NCBI GenBank assembly: GCA_040755395.1
Contig: JBFMAX010000001.1
Location: 698,826-762,825, forward strand
From: Nitrospirota bacterium
GTDB lineage: Bacteria; Nitrospirota; Nitrospiria; Nitrospirales; Nitrospiraceae
DNA length: 64,000 nt
Direction of reading: 5' to 3'
Under the pieces are notes generated by a model, which was given only the letters and a program-made list of their open reading frames with translations, ran no database searches and had not been told where the DNA came from. Positions within the stretch are counted from its first letter, which is position 1. Each line of letters begins with the position of its first letter. The position numbers and the translations under genes are program-made. Positions 9,006 through 17,347 of the stretch are shown here, piece by piece.

Positions 9006-9959
9006 TCAGCGTTCAGCTTTCGGACCTGCCCCTAGCACCTGCCCCGGCGAGAGTTGATGGCCGGCGAGGAATTGGGCTGCGGTCATGCGCCGGCTGCTGG
9101 CCGGCTGGATTTCCGTGATGGAGAGCAGTCCATCTCCCGTCGCGACCAGGATGGCCTCCTTCGTGAGCCCGATGATCGTACCGGGAAGGGCCTTGTCGGT
9201 CTGTCCGTCCTTGGCGGTGGCTTTCCAGATCTTCCATAGATCTTCGCCAGCGAACGTGTAGGCTCCTGGCCAGGGAGCCAGGCCGCGGATACGATTGGCA
9301 ATTTCGACGGCAGGGCGGGTCCAGTCGATCAACCCATCTTCTTTCTTCAGCAACGGAGCCAGCGTCGCTTGGGCGTGATCCTGCGGACGAGGCGCCAGCG
9401 TTCCGGCTTTCAATCGACGCAACGTCTCCACCAAAAGCCTGCCGCCGACTTGGGCCAGCTTGGCGGAGAGCGTGCCGGCCGTATCGTCAGGCTCGATAGG
9501 CACCGTCTCCTGCAAGAGGATCGCGCCGGTATCCATGCCTTCATCCATCAACATCGTCGTGATACCGGTCTCTCGCTCGCCGTTGATGATGGCCCACTGG
9601 ATCGGCCCGGCGCCGCGATACTTCGGGAGCAGCGAGGCATGAACGTTGATGCAGCCCTTCGAGGGGAGGTTCAGAATCGCCGGCGGGAGGATCCTGCCGA
9701 AGGCGGCCACGGCGATCAGATCCGGCTGCCAGTTTTTCAACGCATCGAGAAATGCCGGGTCCTTCATCTTGACGGGTTGGAGCACCGGCAGGCCTTCGCG
9801 TTGGCACACCAGTTTGACGGGCGACGGCGTGAGCGCGCGGCCCCGGCCCTTGGGTCGATCGGGCTGAGTAACGACGCCGACCACCGTGTCTTCGGATTTC
9901 AGCAGCGCCTCCAGCGATGGAACGGCAAACTCCGGCGTGCCCATGAACACGATACGCAT
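9006..9959 (-). CDS. fmt: Methionyl-tRNA formyltransferase
   Basis: Transfers a formyl group from 10-formyl-THF to Met-tRNA-fMet for initiation. The product is 317 residues. The N-terminal formyltransferase domain starts MRIVFMGTPEFAVPSLEAL and holds FGRILP and the NVHASLLPKYRGAGPIQWAI catalytic segment with the essential Asn and His; the C-terminal OB-like domain binds tRNA. It is the first gene of the minus operon fmt-rsmB-rpe-pheS-pheT and stands divergent from the initiator tRNA gene, its own substrate, only about 95 bases away. def, a frequent neighbour, is absent here. Confidence 0.97.
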   Translation of the reverse strand: MRIVFMGTPEFAVPSLEALLKSEDTVVGVVTQPDRPKGRGRALTPSPVKLVCQREGLPVLQPVKMKDPAFLDALKNWQPDLIAVAAFGRILPPAILNLPSKGCINVHASLLPKYRGAGPIQWAIINGERETGITTMLMDEGMDTGAILLQETVPIEPDDTAGTLSAKLAQVGGRLLVETLRRLKAGTLAPRPQDHAQATLAPLLKKEDGLIDWTRPAVEIANRIRGLAPWPGAYTFAGEDLWKIWKATAKDGQTDKALPGTIIGLTKEAILVATGDGLLSITEIQPASSRRMTAAQFLAGHQLSPGQVLGAGPKAER

Positions 9960-10020
9960 GGCGAGCCTTTAACACGGCATCGGAGGGAAATCAACCCGAC
10001 TTGGCCGCGCAGGCCTTGCC

Positions 10021-10049
10021 TTGACTTCACCGGGACCGCTTGTTAGTAT
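10021..10049 (+). promoter_or_regulatory. Sigma70-type promoter for the initiator tRNA
   Basis: TTGACT (10021-10026), a 17-base spacer and TAGTAT (10044-10049) lie immediately before the tRNA start at 10055. The gap from the -10 to the mature 5' end is only 5 bases, so the transcript would have almost no leader. Confidence 0.7.
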
Positions 10050-10054
10050 CCGCC

Positions 10055-10131
<77 letters not shown>

Positions 10132-10151
10132 GCTTTCCCTCCGAATTGTCT

Positions 10152-10184
10152 CGCCCTGCCGGGACCGCCGGTCGGGCCTTTTTG
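10152..10184 (+). terminator. Probable terminator after tRNA-fMet
   Basis: A GC-rich element with a short GACC-GCC-GGTC hairpin and imperfect outer pairing ends in GGGCCTTTTTG about 20 bases after the tRNA. The T run is good but the stem is imperfect. Confidence 0.45.
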
Positions 10185-10247
10185 TCAGTCCTCTCATTTT
10201 CTCACCACGCGCTCAGTTCACACCGCAAAAACAGAAAACCAGGAAAA

Positions 10248-10474
10248 CTAGCCCGCATTATTCATGACGGTTCGTCGCGTTCCACCCGTTGCGATGAAAG
10301 AGCAACGGGTACCCGGGAGTCGCGTCGCGAGACGGGCAAGCGCAGCCGCGAAGGAGGGAAGCATACTTGAAACGGTATGTTGACCGACTGAAAGGCGAGC
10401 ACGCCCGCCAACAGGCTTGTCGCAGCAGCGAATCTGCGTTTGCAGCAGAAGCGTTCGTGAATAATGCGGGCTAG
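10248..10474. mobile_element. 227-bp element with 17-bp terminal inverted repeats (MITE-like)
   Basis: CTAGCCCGCATTATTCA at 10248-10264 recurs as a perfect inverted copy at 10458-10474. The interior of about 193 bases has no convincing gene. The outermost CTAG is itself a palindrome, so it may be a 4-bp target duplication around 13-bp repeats. The pattern suits a non-autonomous insertion element or a deletion remnant of an insertion sequence. I cannot name the parent family and saw no second copy in the window. Confidence 0.55.
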
Positions 10475-10903
10475 ACATCGAAGACATGAGACGCCTGCTC
10501 TGAGGATCACACGATCCACAAGTTCTCTTGGCAGACGGCGACAGGCGAGTCCGTTGAGTACAGGAGAGAACGAGAAGAGGAGAAAGTTCTGCGGACCGTC
10601 TTCGAAACTCGAAAAAATAAAGAAACCCACAAAGGGCTGTTGACTTCGGAGGCCCAGACACGATATCTAGTGCACAGTTGCCAACCGGACACGTCGGATG
10701 TGGCACACGTCCGAAACCACTCATTGGCCCCGTTCCCATCATCGCAGAAAGGAGGTGACGACGCTTGTGGTTACAGGGCAGGGTATGTCCGCATCCGGTG
10801 CGAGACCGGACAGACCGTTCGGATTTTAAGCGGTCGTCGTGTTCAGGTCAAAGGCGCAGCGGATTCAATCGTGGTTCATTAACTTTTCTTTGGAGAGGTG
10901 ACA
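10475..10903 (+). other. Non-coding stretch with strong SD and possible leader ORF
   Basis: From 10475 to about 10750 I see nothing I can support. At 10750-10757 there is an exceptionally strong Shine-Dalgarno AAAGGAGGTG. Seven bases after its core, TTG 10765 opens a 78-codon frame that overlaps the next gene out of frame. The segment 10788-10816 (TGTCCG, CCGGT-GCGAG-ACCGG, CGGACA) can form a hairpin. A leader peptide or attenuator for the gene at 10904 is possible but unproven. Confidence 0.35.
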
Positions 10904-11281
10904 ATGGAAGACCTGGTGATCGAGGAAGAAGGCACGTCATCCGCACTCAAAATTACACTGGGCGACTTTCTGATTTTCATCAACTGGATGAACCAGACTG
11001 AGAAGGCCTTGGAGCGCGGAGAGGCGCTTCCGCCGATGCCGGAGCTGGATTCGGGAAAAGTGAAAGGCTGGATTCAACTGGTGCAGCGTCTCGAGGACCG
11101 GTTCCGGCGGAGCGAAGAGAAAAAACTGGCGCTGGAGGCCAATGTCATCGCGCAAGAAGCGCAGCTCGGGCAGTTGCTCGCGCATCTGCACGCCAACATC
11201 GCCTCGTTGTACGAGAACCTCGGGCAAGCGGAAAAAGCCCAAGAAGTCCGGAGGAGAGCGGAGGCGCTGCACTGCAGCTAA
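10904..11281 (+). CDS. Conserved-looking hypothetical protein with C-terminal helical repeat
   Basis: A 125-residue acidic cytosolic protein that I do not recognise. It has no signal peptide or membrane segment. Residues about 60-120 are strongly helical and coiled-coil-like (EDRFRRSEEKKLALEANV), and the end (SLYENLGQAEKAQEVRRRAEAL) resembles a TPR helix pair. ATG 10904 follows GGAGAGGTG at ideal spacing; a GTG two codons earlier is less likely. Codon use matches the surrounding core genes, so it is probably real. Neighbours give no clear function. Confidence 0.7.
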   Translation: MEDLVIEEEGTSSALKITLGDFLIFINWMNQTEKALERGEALPPMPELDSGKVKGWIQLVQRLEDRFRRSEEKKLALEANVIAQEAQLGQLLAHLHANIASLYENLGQAEKAQEVRRRAEALHCS

Positions 11282-11724
11282 GCCCGGGGCCGGCCAGTCC
11301 GTGCGTCTCCCGGCAGCGAGATCTGCCCGGTGTGCCTCTATTGCCCGGTCAGGTTTCAGCCGGGAGCGCGCACGCGTTCTTGATGTATTGAGAGCTCCGG
11401 GTGGATCGCCGGAGTGGGGCGTTTCTCTCTGTCATCTGATCTTGCAGGTGTAGAGAGAGGGTCGAGAACCTCCTTGCTTTCTTCTCTCCGTCTCCGCGTC
11501 ACCTCCAAAGCGGGTGCGCTTTCCAGTCGGACATCTCGATCACCCGTTCGCGCAGTCGCGCGGCGGAATCAATTTGCCAATTTGCTTGGTGGCAGAGGAG
11601 CTCGCAGTATACTGATTACCGTATCAATGAATTCTGACCGGTAGCCACCGCAGTGGAGGCTTCGGCGACCGTCGCGGGAGACAGAGCATCCGTGAGCGCG
11701 CCGGTGCCTCCGAGAGGGCCAGCT
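11282..11724. other. Intergenic region, no supported gene
   Basis: 443 bases. CTCTCT near 11426 can pair with AGAGAG near 11453 as a weak hairpin. Short open frames here have no RBS and no recognisable product. A GTG at 11653 would extend the next gene by 24 residues of low-complexity Ala/Pro sequence. Confidence 0.4.
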
Positions 11725-12672
11725 ATGGTCAGGGTGCTGCTGATCGAAGACAACCCGGTCGACGCCCAGCTTACACAGGATATTCTTGCGGAATGGGCTG
11801 CCGATCGATTTGACCTGACGCGTGTCGGGACCCTCGGTGAAGGGCTGGCACGCCTGGCGCGCGACCGATTCGACGCCGTCCTGCTCGATCTCTCCCTTCC
11901 GGATGCGCAGGGACTCAACACCGTGACCCAGGTTCTGGCGACCAGCCCCGGCATTCCGATCGTCGTGCTCACCGGCTATGACGATCAGGAACTCGCGCTT
12001 CAAGCCGTTCAACAAGGCGCCCAGGATTACCTTGTCAAGGGTCAGGCGCAGGCCGATTTGCTGTCGCGGGCGATCCGTTATGCGATTGAGCGGAAACGAA
12101 CAGAGGAGCGGCTGACCTACCTCGCGCAATACGATCAGTTGACCGGCCTGGTCAATCGCACGCTCTTCAGGGACCGGCTTCTCCTGGCTCTGGCGCGGAG
12201 CAAGCGTAAACAGCAACCGTTGGGGTTGATGTTGTTGGATCTGGATCGGTTCAAAGCCGTGAATGACACGTGTGGCCATGATGCGGGCGACCAGTTGCTC
12301 AAAGCCGTCGCAGATCGGTTCAGGGGTTGCGTGCGCGAGGTAGACACGGTCGCCCGGATGGGCGGAGACGAATTCGCCATGATTCTGGAGGGAGTCTCCG
12401 GCGAGCAGGATATCGTGACGGTCGCCCAGCGCATTGTGCAGGCCATCAGCGAGCCGTTTTTGATCGACGGGCAGCCTCAGTCCGTCGGTGTCAGCATCGG
12501 GATCACCGTCTATCCCCAGGATGACCGGAGCGTTGACGAACTGCTGAAGCACGCGGACGCCGCCATGTACCGCGCGAAGCAGCGGGGCGGCAACACCTTC
12601 CAGTTTCACCCGATCGACGAGAGCCGCCCCTTCACCGTCTCCTCTTCCCAAGGCCGGCGACCGCAAGCCTGA
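11725..12672 (+). CDS. Response regulator diguanylate cyclase (REC-GGDEF)
   Basis: Makes cyclic di-GMP from two GTP when its receiver domain is phosphorylated. Residues about 1-120 are a receiver: acidic pair LLIEDNP, phospho-acceptor Asp in AVLLDLSLPD, switch Thr in VVLTGYDD and Lys in YLVKGQ. A short linker leads to a GGDEF domain with LDLDRFKAVNDTCGHDAGD and an intact MGGDEF. RxxD (REVD) five residues before GGDEF is the classical I-site for product inhibition. I favour ATG 11725 (MVRVLLIEDN), with GAGAGGG upstream. No histidine kinase is adjacent, so the partner is elsewhere. Confidence 0.92.
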   Translation: MVRVLLIEDNPVDAQLTQDILAEWAADRFDLTRVGTLGEGLARLARDRFDAVLLDLSLPDAQGLNTVTQVLATSPGIPIVVLTGYDDQELALQAVQQGAQDYLVKGQAQADLLSRAIRYAIERKRTEERLTYLAQYDQLTGLVNRTLFRDRLLLALARSKRKQQPLGLMLLDLDRFKAVNDTCGHDAGDQLLKAVADRFRGCVREVDTVARMGGDEFAMILEGVSGEQDIVTVAQRIVQAISEPFLIDGQPQSVGVSIGITVYPQDDRSVDELLKHADAAMYRAKQRGGNTFQFHPIDESRPFTVSSSQGRRPQA

Positions 12673-12694
12673 TTACGCGGGCGCCGAAACCGAC

Positions 12695-13594
12695 CTACCG
12701 ACCGATCTCGGCCAGGGGTTTATCGGTTACGAAGAGTGCGCCACGCGGGTTGGGTTCCAGCACATTGGAAGCGAGCAGGTGGTCACCCGTCGGGGTCGGC
12801 CGACACTCCGGCGTCATCACCAACCCCCAATGCTGATTGTCTCGACAGGTGTTGTTGAGGACGAGGGCCTCGGCATGATGAAACAGGAGAATGCCGCTCA
12901 GCATGTTCTCCCGGCAGAGGTTGCGGACGAAGTCGGGACGGGTGCCGGGATCCCGAACCGCCAGGCCGAAATGGTGATTGTCGAAGCACCGGTTGTGCGC
13001 CACGCGAGGGCAGGCTCCGGCGAACACAAACACCCCGGATTCGCGGTTCCGGCACACTTCGTTGTCGAGGAAGACCGGCCGGCAGTTGGGACCGTAGATG
13101 ACCACGCCCGAGAGAATGCCCTCGGTCGCGCGGCATTGGGTGATCGTGCAGGACGAGTCGAGAATGTTCATCGCCGCATTCTGATCGCTGCCGACATAAC
13201 GGAACGTGATCCCACTGATCCGGCCTGAGGGGACGCGCTGCAGATACAGCGGGCCCCCGCGACGACTGAAAATGTGCACAAGGTCGCGCCCCGCCCCGAT
13301 CAGCCATATAGGACGGTCGGCGATGAAGAGCTTGTCTTCATAGGTGCCCGGACGGACGAAGACTTGATCCTGTGGTCCGGCCTCCTTGAGGGCCTCGCTG
13401 GGCCTCTTATAGGCGCGGGGGCCCTGGGCGTCCACGATGAGGGTTCTTCCGCCGGCGGGATTCGGAGGAGGATCGTGCAGGACAAACCCTTCTGCGCCCG
13501 ATGAAGGCTGCCCGTGCTCCTGGTGGCTCGGCTGCGTCGGTTCCAAGGCCTGAACCGTGGAGAGAAGCCTCTCGCACGCGCGATTTCGCGTCAA
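12695..13594 (-). CDS. Right-handed parallel beta-helix repeat protein
   Basis: A 299-residue protein with a run of pectate-lyase/NosD-like coils (about residues 60-270). Each has regular Asn-rich turns such as FLDNEVCRNRESGVFVF, VAHNRCFDNHHFGLAV and LVLNNTCRDNQHWGLVM. The opening TLIVDAQGPRAYKRPSEALKEAGPQDQV matches the start of carbohydrate-binding or periplasmic-copper-binding beta-helix domains, where it begins the first coil. No clear signal peptide is present, so location is uncertain, and no catalytic set could be assigned. Convergent with the diguanylate cyclase, 22 bases apart. Confidence 0.75.
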   Translation of the reverse strand: MTRNRACERLLSTVQALEPTQPSHQEHGQPSSGAEGFVLHDPPPNPAGGRTLIVDAQGPRAYKRPSEALKEAGPQDQVFVRPGTYEDKLFIADRPIWLIGAGRDLVHIFSRRGGPLYLQRVPSGRISGITFRYVGSDQNAAMNILDSSCTITQCRATEGILSGVVIYGPNCRPVFLDNEVCRNRESGVFVFAGACPRVAHNRCFDNHHFGLAVRDPGTRPDFVRNLCRENMLSGILLFHHAEALVLNNTCRDNQHWGLVMTPECRPTPTGDHLLASNVLEPNPRGALFVTDKPLAEIGR

Positions 13595-13893
13595 CGGAAC
13601 GAGCGGGCATTATTTCGGCCACCTCTGACGAAGTCAAGCGCGGGCGCATGCCGGCGTGAGTCCCCGACGGCTTCAGGAGACACAGGCGTACAATTCTGTC
13701 GAGCGGTGTCGGGAAAGGTCGGATCCTTTTTCCCGTGTCCTTCTTACCCATGGGCCGACGCCTCCTTTCCGCCCCGTTTCCGACCTGTTTTGCGCCGATG
13801 ACGACAGAGTCCGGTCAAGCCAGATGGGCATGCGGCTTGCGTCCGTGAGGCGGTGCCCGAGCGGTCGGTCAGCCGACGGGCGGGGTGGAAGCC

Positions 13894-14388
13894 ATGATGA
13901 CATCGGTCCGATGGATGATGCTGACGGTGCTCTTGTTAGCGGGGACGTCGATCGATCACCCGCTGCAGGCCGCCCCGGCACAAACGCAGGATGCATCGCG
14001 TCGCCTCTATGATCGCGTGATGGAAGAATTCCGTCGCAAAGACTACGAAGCGGCGCTGGCGGGTTTCCGGCTGTTCTTGGAACTGCATGGGCAATCGGCT
14101 CTGGCGGCCAATGCGCATTTTTGGATCGGGGAATGTCAATTCCGGTTGGGTCGATATAAAGACGCGCTCGCGTCTTTTTACAACGTGGTGTCGTACTATC
14201 CGCTGAGTGCGAAGCTGGCTTCGGCCACCTGGCGAATCGGCCTGGCCCACGCCAAGCTCGGCGATCACGAGAAGGCGAGGCTGATGTACGAACGCGTGGT
14301 GAACGACTTCCCCGACAGCGCCGAAGCGGAGTGGGCGCGCAAGGCGCTCGAGACCGTTGCGGCCAAGGACGACGCCTTGCAGGAATGA
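13894..14388 (+). CDS. YbgF/CpoB-like periplasmic TPR protein
   Basis: A secreted protein of about 164 residues. A signal peptide (WMMLTVLLLAGTSI, cleavage after the PLQA region near residue 25) precedes two to three TPR units: YDRVMEEFRRKDYEAALAGF, then FWIGECQFRLGRYKDALASF, then GLAHAKLGDHEKARLMYERV. The spacing and sequence match the C-terminal domain of YbgF (CpoB), which links the Tol-Pal complex to peptidoglycan synthesis. The coiled-coil trimerisation region of full YbgF is missing and tol-pal genes are not adjacent, so it may be a paralogue. ATG 13894 or 13897 follows GGTGGAAG. Confidence 0.75.
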   Translation: MMTSVRWMMLTVLLLAGTSIDHPLQAAPAQTQDASRRLYDRVMEEFRRKDYEAALAGFRLFLELHGQSALAANAHFWIGECQFRLGRYKDALASFYNVVSYYPLSAKLASATWRIGLAHAKLGDHEKARLMYERVVNDFPDSAEAEWARKALETVAAKDDALQE

Positions 14389-14420
14389 TCCCGCAAGCGG
14401 TGGGTCGCCATCTTCTTCCG

Positions 14421-14945
14421 CTATTCGGGCGGATCCAATCCCAGCAGATTCGACAAGACGGGCACGGCATATGCTTTCTGTGTTTTGAGCCGGATCAACG
14501 CGATGCCGGCGGCCTGCAGCACCTGCTCCACCAACCGATCCCGTTCCCGTCGTTGCGGTGACGACAACGGCTCATCGAGCTCCACGACTTTCACCACGGT
14601 CCTTGTCCCCGGGTGGACCAACACGAAATCCAGCCGCTTGAGCACAAGCTTGCCCAACACGGCGGAGCGGGCTTTTCGATCCTCGCCCTTGATCTCGACC
14701 AGAGACCACAGGGGCACCTGAGCGAAGACCAAAAACCGATCCTGGACCGCCAGGCGGATCAGGTTGTACAGGAACGCTTCCGCCTCGGTCAGCAGCGGCT
14801 GCGCCACAAACGAGACCCCCGACGGAATGGTAAACGCAGCGGTCTGGACACGGCCGGTCCGGCGGACGACCCAGGCGCGCCAGATGAGGCCGAACACAAC
14901 CACTGCGCCGACACCGATAAGGAGAGCCTCCGCGTGGGCCTTCAC
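14421..14945 (-). CDS. DUF2726 domain protein with N-terminal membrane anchor
   Basis: A 174-residue protein. Residues about 7-25 (LLIGVGAVVVFGLIWRAWVV) form one transmembrane helix. The remainder fits DUF2726: LLTEAEAFLYNLIRLAV, then LDFVLVHPGTRTVVKVVELD, then LVEQVLQAAGIALIRLK. That layout (E in the first helix, D-x-x-L, V-x-E-L-D) resembles a PD-(D/E)XK-like nuclease fold, but nuclease activity for DUF2726 is not established. It sits 4 bases downstream of anmK on the same strand and is probably co-transcribed. Confidence 0.7.
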   Translation of the reverse strand: MKAHAEALLIGVGAVVVFGLIWRAWVVRRTGRVQTAAFTIPSGVSFVAQPLLTEAEAFLYNLIRLAVQDRFLVFAQVPLWSLVEIKGEDRKARSAVLGKLVLKRLDFVLVHPGTRTVVKVVELDEPLSSPQRRERDRLVEQVLQAAGIALIRLKTQKAYAVPVLSNLLGLDPPE

Positions 14946-14949
14946 GTTG

Positions 14950-16140
14950 TTATCGCTTTCTGCGTTCTCGGCGGACGCCCGTCATCCAGTCTGGAGCCCC
15001 GGGAACGATCGCGCCGAGCAGCACCGGATGGGTCGCGCCGGTGACGGCCGGGAGGTTGGCACACTCACCGGCCATCGTCTGATAGGCCAATAGGGCGAAC
15101 GCGACCGCTTCGAACGCCTTGCTGTCCCAGCCCAGATCGTGAAACGTCTTCACCGGAATCGGATCGAACGCCGACGCAAGATAGGTCATCAACGTTCGAT
15201 TGCGCACGCCGCCGCCGCCGGCGACGACTTCGTCCACCGCGCCGCGCAGCCACCGCCGCGCGCCGCCGACGGCTTGCGCGGTCCACATGGCGCAGGTGGC
15301 GAGCAAGTCCGCAGGCGAGAGTTGCCGCGCCCGCCGGACGGTCAGGAGCCTGGCCACGACCGGTTCGCCGAACTCTTCCCGACCGGTGGACTTGGGCGGT
15401 CGTCGCTGAAGAAACGGGTGGGCCATGAGTTCGTTCAACAGTCGGGGGTCCACGCGGCCCTTGGCCGCAAGCCTCCCGCCATAGTCCATCGTCGATCGTC
15501 CCTTCGTCAGCCGCTGAATGAGACCGTCCAGCACCATATTGCCCGGGCCGGTGTCGAACGCGCGGACCGAGTTCAGAGGCCCTCCGCGCGGGAGGTAGGT
15601 GACGTTGCTAATGCCGCCGAGATTGACGATCAGGCGGGACCGGCGGGGATGCCGAAGCAGCAGATAGTGGGCGTAGGGCGTCAGCGGGGCGCCTTCGCCG
15701 CCGGCGGCGAGATCGCGCGACCGGAAGTCGGCGATGGTCGTGACGCCGGTCCGTTCCGCGATGACGGCCGGGGCCGCGATTTGCAGCGTGGACCGCACCA
15801 GGCCGATTCCCGGTTCCCGGACCCCTCTCGGCAGATGGTGAACGGTCTGGCCGTGGGATCCGATCAAGTGAATGTCGCCCGGCCTGAGGCCGGCTTGCAG
15901 GATGACGCCCAAGGCGGCCTCCGCGAACAGCTCGCCCAGCAAGGCGTTCAGGTGACAGATCTCCGCGACGGTGCCGGACGTCGAGGCCTCCATGATTCGA
16001 CGCTGCAGCGACGGCGGATAGGGATGCGGCCGAAAGGCGAGCGGCTTCACGCGAAGGGCGGTCCCCCGGCCCTGGATTCGGACCAGCGCGGCATCCACTC
16101 CGTCGCCGGATGTGCCGGACATCAAGCCGATGACGTTCAT
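14950..16140 (-). CDS. anmK: Anhydro-N-acetylmuramic acid kinase
   Basis: Phosphorylates and opens 1,6-anhydro-MurNAc to MurNAc-6-phosphate during peptidoglycan recycling. The 396-residue ASKHA-fold enzyme starts NVIGLMSGTSGDGVDAAL (phosphate loop). It continues with IGSHGQTVHH, ATIADFRSRDLA-type and GG-rich LIVNLGGISNVTYLP segments, then FDTGPGNMVLDGL and VVAGGGGVRNRTLM. All are characteristic of AnmK. Cell-wall recycling fits the L,D-transpeptidases elsewhere in the window. The upstream spacer to the divergent ABC transporter holds a dyad repeat tract. Confidence 0.95.
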   Translation of the reverse strand: MNVIGLMSGTSGDGVDAALVRIQGRGTALRVKPLAFRPHPYPPSLQRRIMEASTSGTVAEICHLNALLGELFAEAALGVILQAGLRPGDIHLIGSHGQTVHHLPRGVREPGIGLVRSTLQIAAPAVIAERTGVTTIADFRSRDLAAGGEGAPLTPYAHYLLLRHPRRSRLIVNLGGISNVTYLPRGGPLNSVRAFDTGPGNMVLDGLIQRLTKGRSTMDYGGRLAAKGRVDPRLLNELMAHPFLQRRPPKSTGREEFGEPVVARLLTVRRARQLSPADLLATCAMWTAQAVGGARRWLRGAVDEVVAGGGGVRNRTLMTYLASAFDPIPVKTFHDLGWDSKAFEAVAFALLAYQTMAGECANLPAVTGATHPVLLGAIVPGAPDWMTGVRRERRKR

Positions 16141-16153
16141 TGTCGAGCCTCGG

Positions 16154-16258
16154 CGTCACCCGTCATCGGTCATTCGTCACTCGTAGAGAGAACAAGGGAG
16201 GCGCGATCTTCCTGGATCTTGACTTCGGAAGACGGTCGGTGAATGACGAGTGACGGTT
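16154..16258. repeat. Inverted word-repeat arms between anmK and the ABC transporter
   Basis: The left arm (16154-16184) is made of GTCA/TCATTCGTCACT words. The right arm (16234-16258) carries the complement, GGTGAATGACGAGTGACGG. The arms are similar but not exact reverse complements. Same style as the other spacer tracts, different word. Confidence 0.55.
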
Positions 16259-16372
16259 CAGCGAGCACCGGGCGGTACGCTAATCGAAGTCGTCGCGCCG
16301 GTCAAGCGAAAGGTCGCTCGATCCCCCGTGATCGCGTTGACTTTCATGGACCCCGGTGCTACGGTCCGGCCC

Positions 16373-17308
16373 ATGTTTTTCCGGCCTGTGACGCTCGCGG
16401 TGTGGGTGATCGCGACGTTCGTCGCCCGCCTCTCCGGCGCGTCAGCGCTCCCGGTTGCGTCCGCCGAGGAGCCGGTCAATGTGGTCGTCACGATTCCGGT
16501 TCTCAAGGATCTGACCGAACACGTCGGCGGCCTCCATGTGCGCGTGGTGTCGTTGTTGTCGGGGTACGAAAGCGAGCACACGTACTCTCCCAAGCCCAGC
16601 GATCTCATGGCGGTGCGCAAAGCCCGGCTCCTGTTCGAGGTAGGACTCGGGCTGGAGGTCTGGGTCTCGTCGCTCGTGAAGAACGCCGGCAATCCGAACC
16701 TGTTGGTGGTGACGACGTCGCGCGGAATCGGATTGATCCGCGATCATCAGCCGCACGACGGGGCGGCGAGGACCGGACAGGAGGACTCTCCGGCCGGCAA
16801 TCCCCACGTGTGGCTGGACCCGGAAAACGCCTCGATCATGATGCGCCATGTGACCGAAGCCTTGATCAAGGTCGATCCGGAGCACGCAGCCGAGTATCGA
16901 CAGAATCAAGCCGCCTACTTGCGCCGGCTCGACGAGGTGCGGGCCGAACTGTCGGAACGCCTCCGGCGCGTTCCCGACCGCCGGGTCATCGTCCACCATC
17001 CGGCGTGGCCTTACTTTGCCAGACGGTTCGGCATCCAGGTCGAAGGCACGATCCTGAATCAGCCGGGGACCGAGCCCTCGGCCCATCATCTCCAGATTCT
17101 CATCGCACGCATCAAGAAAGAGCGCATCAAGGTCATCGTCTCGGAAGCGCAGTTGAATCAAAAAATTCCCGAGGTTCTGGCCAAGGAAACGGGGGCGCGC
17201 GTCGTCGTCCTGACGACCCTCCCCGGCGCCATAGCGGGCACGGAGACCTACCTCGACATGCTTCGTTATAATGTGCTCCAATTGGCCAGTGCGCTGGAGA
17301 GGCCGTAG
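16373..17308 (+). CDS. Zinc/manganese-type ABC transporter substrate-binding protein
   Basis: Periplasmic cluster A-I metal-binding protein (ZnuA/TroA family), about 311 residues. The likely signal peptide is MFFRPVTLAVWVIATF with cleavage after ASAEE-type sequence near residue 34. Candidate metal ligands are His in SEHTYSPKPSD, His in NPHVWLDPENA, His in VIVHHPAWPYF and an acidic residue late in the protein. The long His-rich loop of zinc-specific ZnuA is short here (DHQPHDG), so Zn versus Mn is undecided. Frames starting at 16250 or 16346 exist; 16373 best fits a signal peptide. First of a three-gene transporter with genes at 17348 and 18269. Confidence 0.88.
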   Translation: MFFRPVTLAVWVIATFVARLSGASALPVASAEEPVNVVVTIPVLKDLTEHVGGLHVRVVSLLSGYESEHTYSPKPSDLMAVRKARLLFEVGLGLEVWVSSLVKNAGNPNLLVVTTSRGIGLIRDHQPHDGAARTGQEDSPAGNPHVWLDPENASIMMRHVTEALIKVDPEHAAEYRQNQAAYLRRLDEVRAELSERLRRVPDRRVIVHHPAWPYFARRFGIQVEGTILNQPGTEPSAHHLQILIARIKKERIKVIVSEAQLNQKIPEVLAKETGARVVVLTTLPGAIAGTETYLDMLRYNVLQLASALERP

Positions 17309-17347
17309 CGTGAACGCCGGAACGTCCCCGCGTCGAACGAGACCGCA

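Noticed and set aside
10248-10742. 164-codon minus-strand frame after tRNA-fMet
   Set aside because: It spans the inverted-repeat element and has no RBS or domain; it is probably chance.
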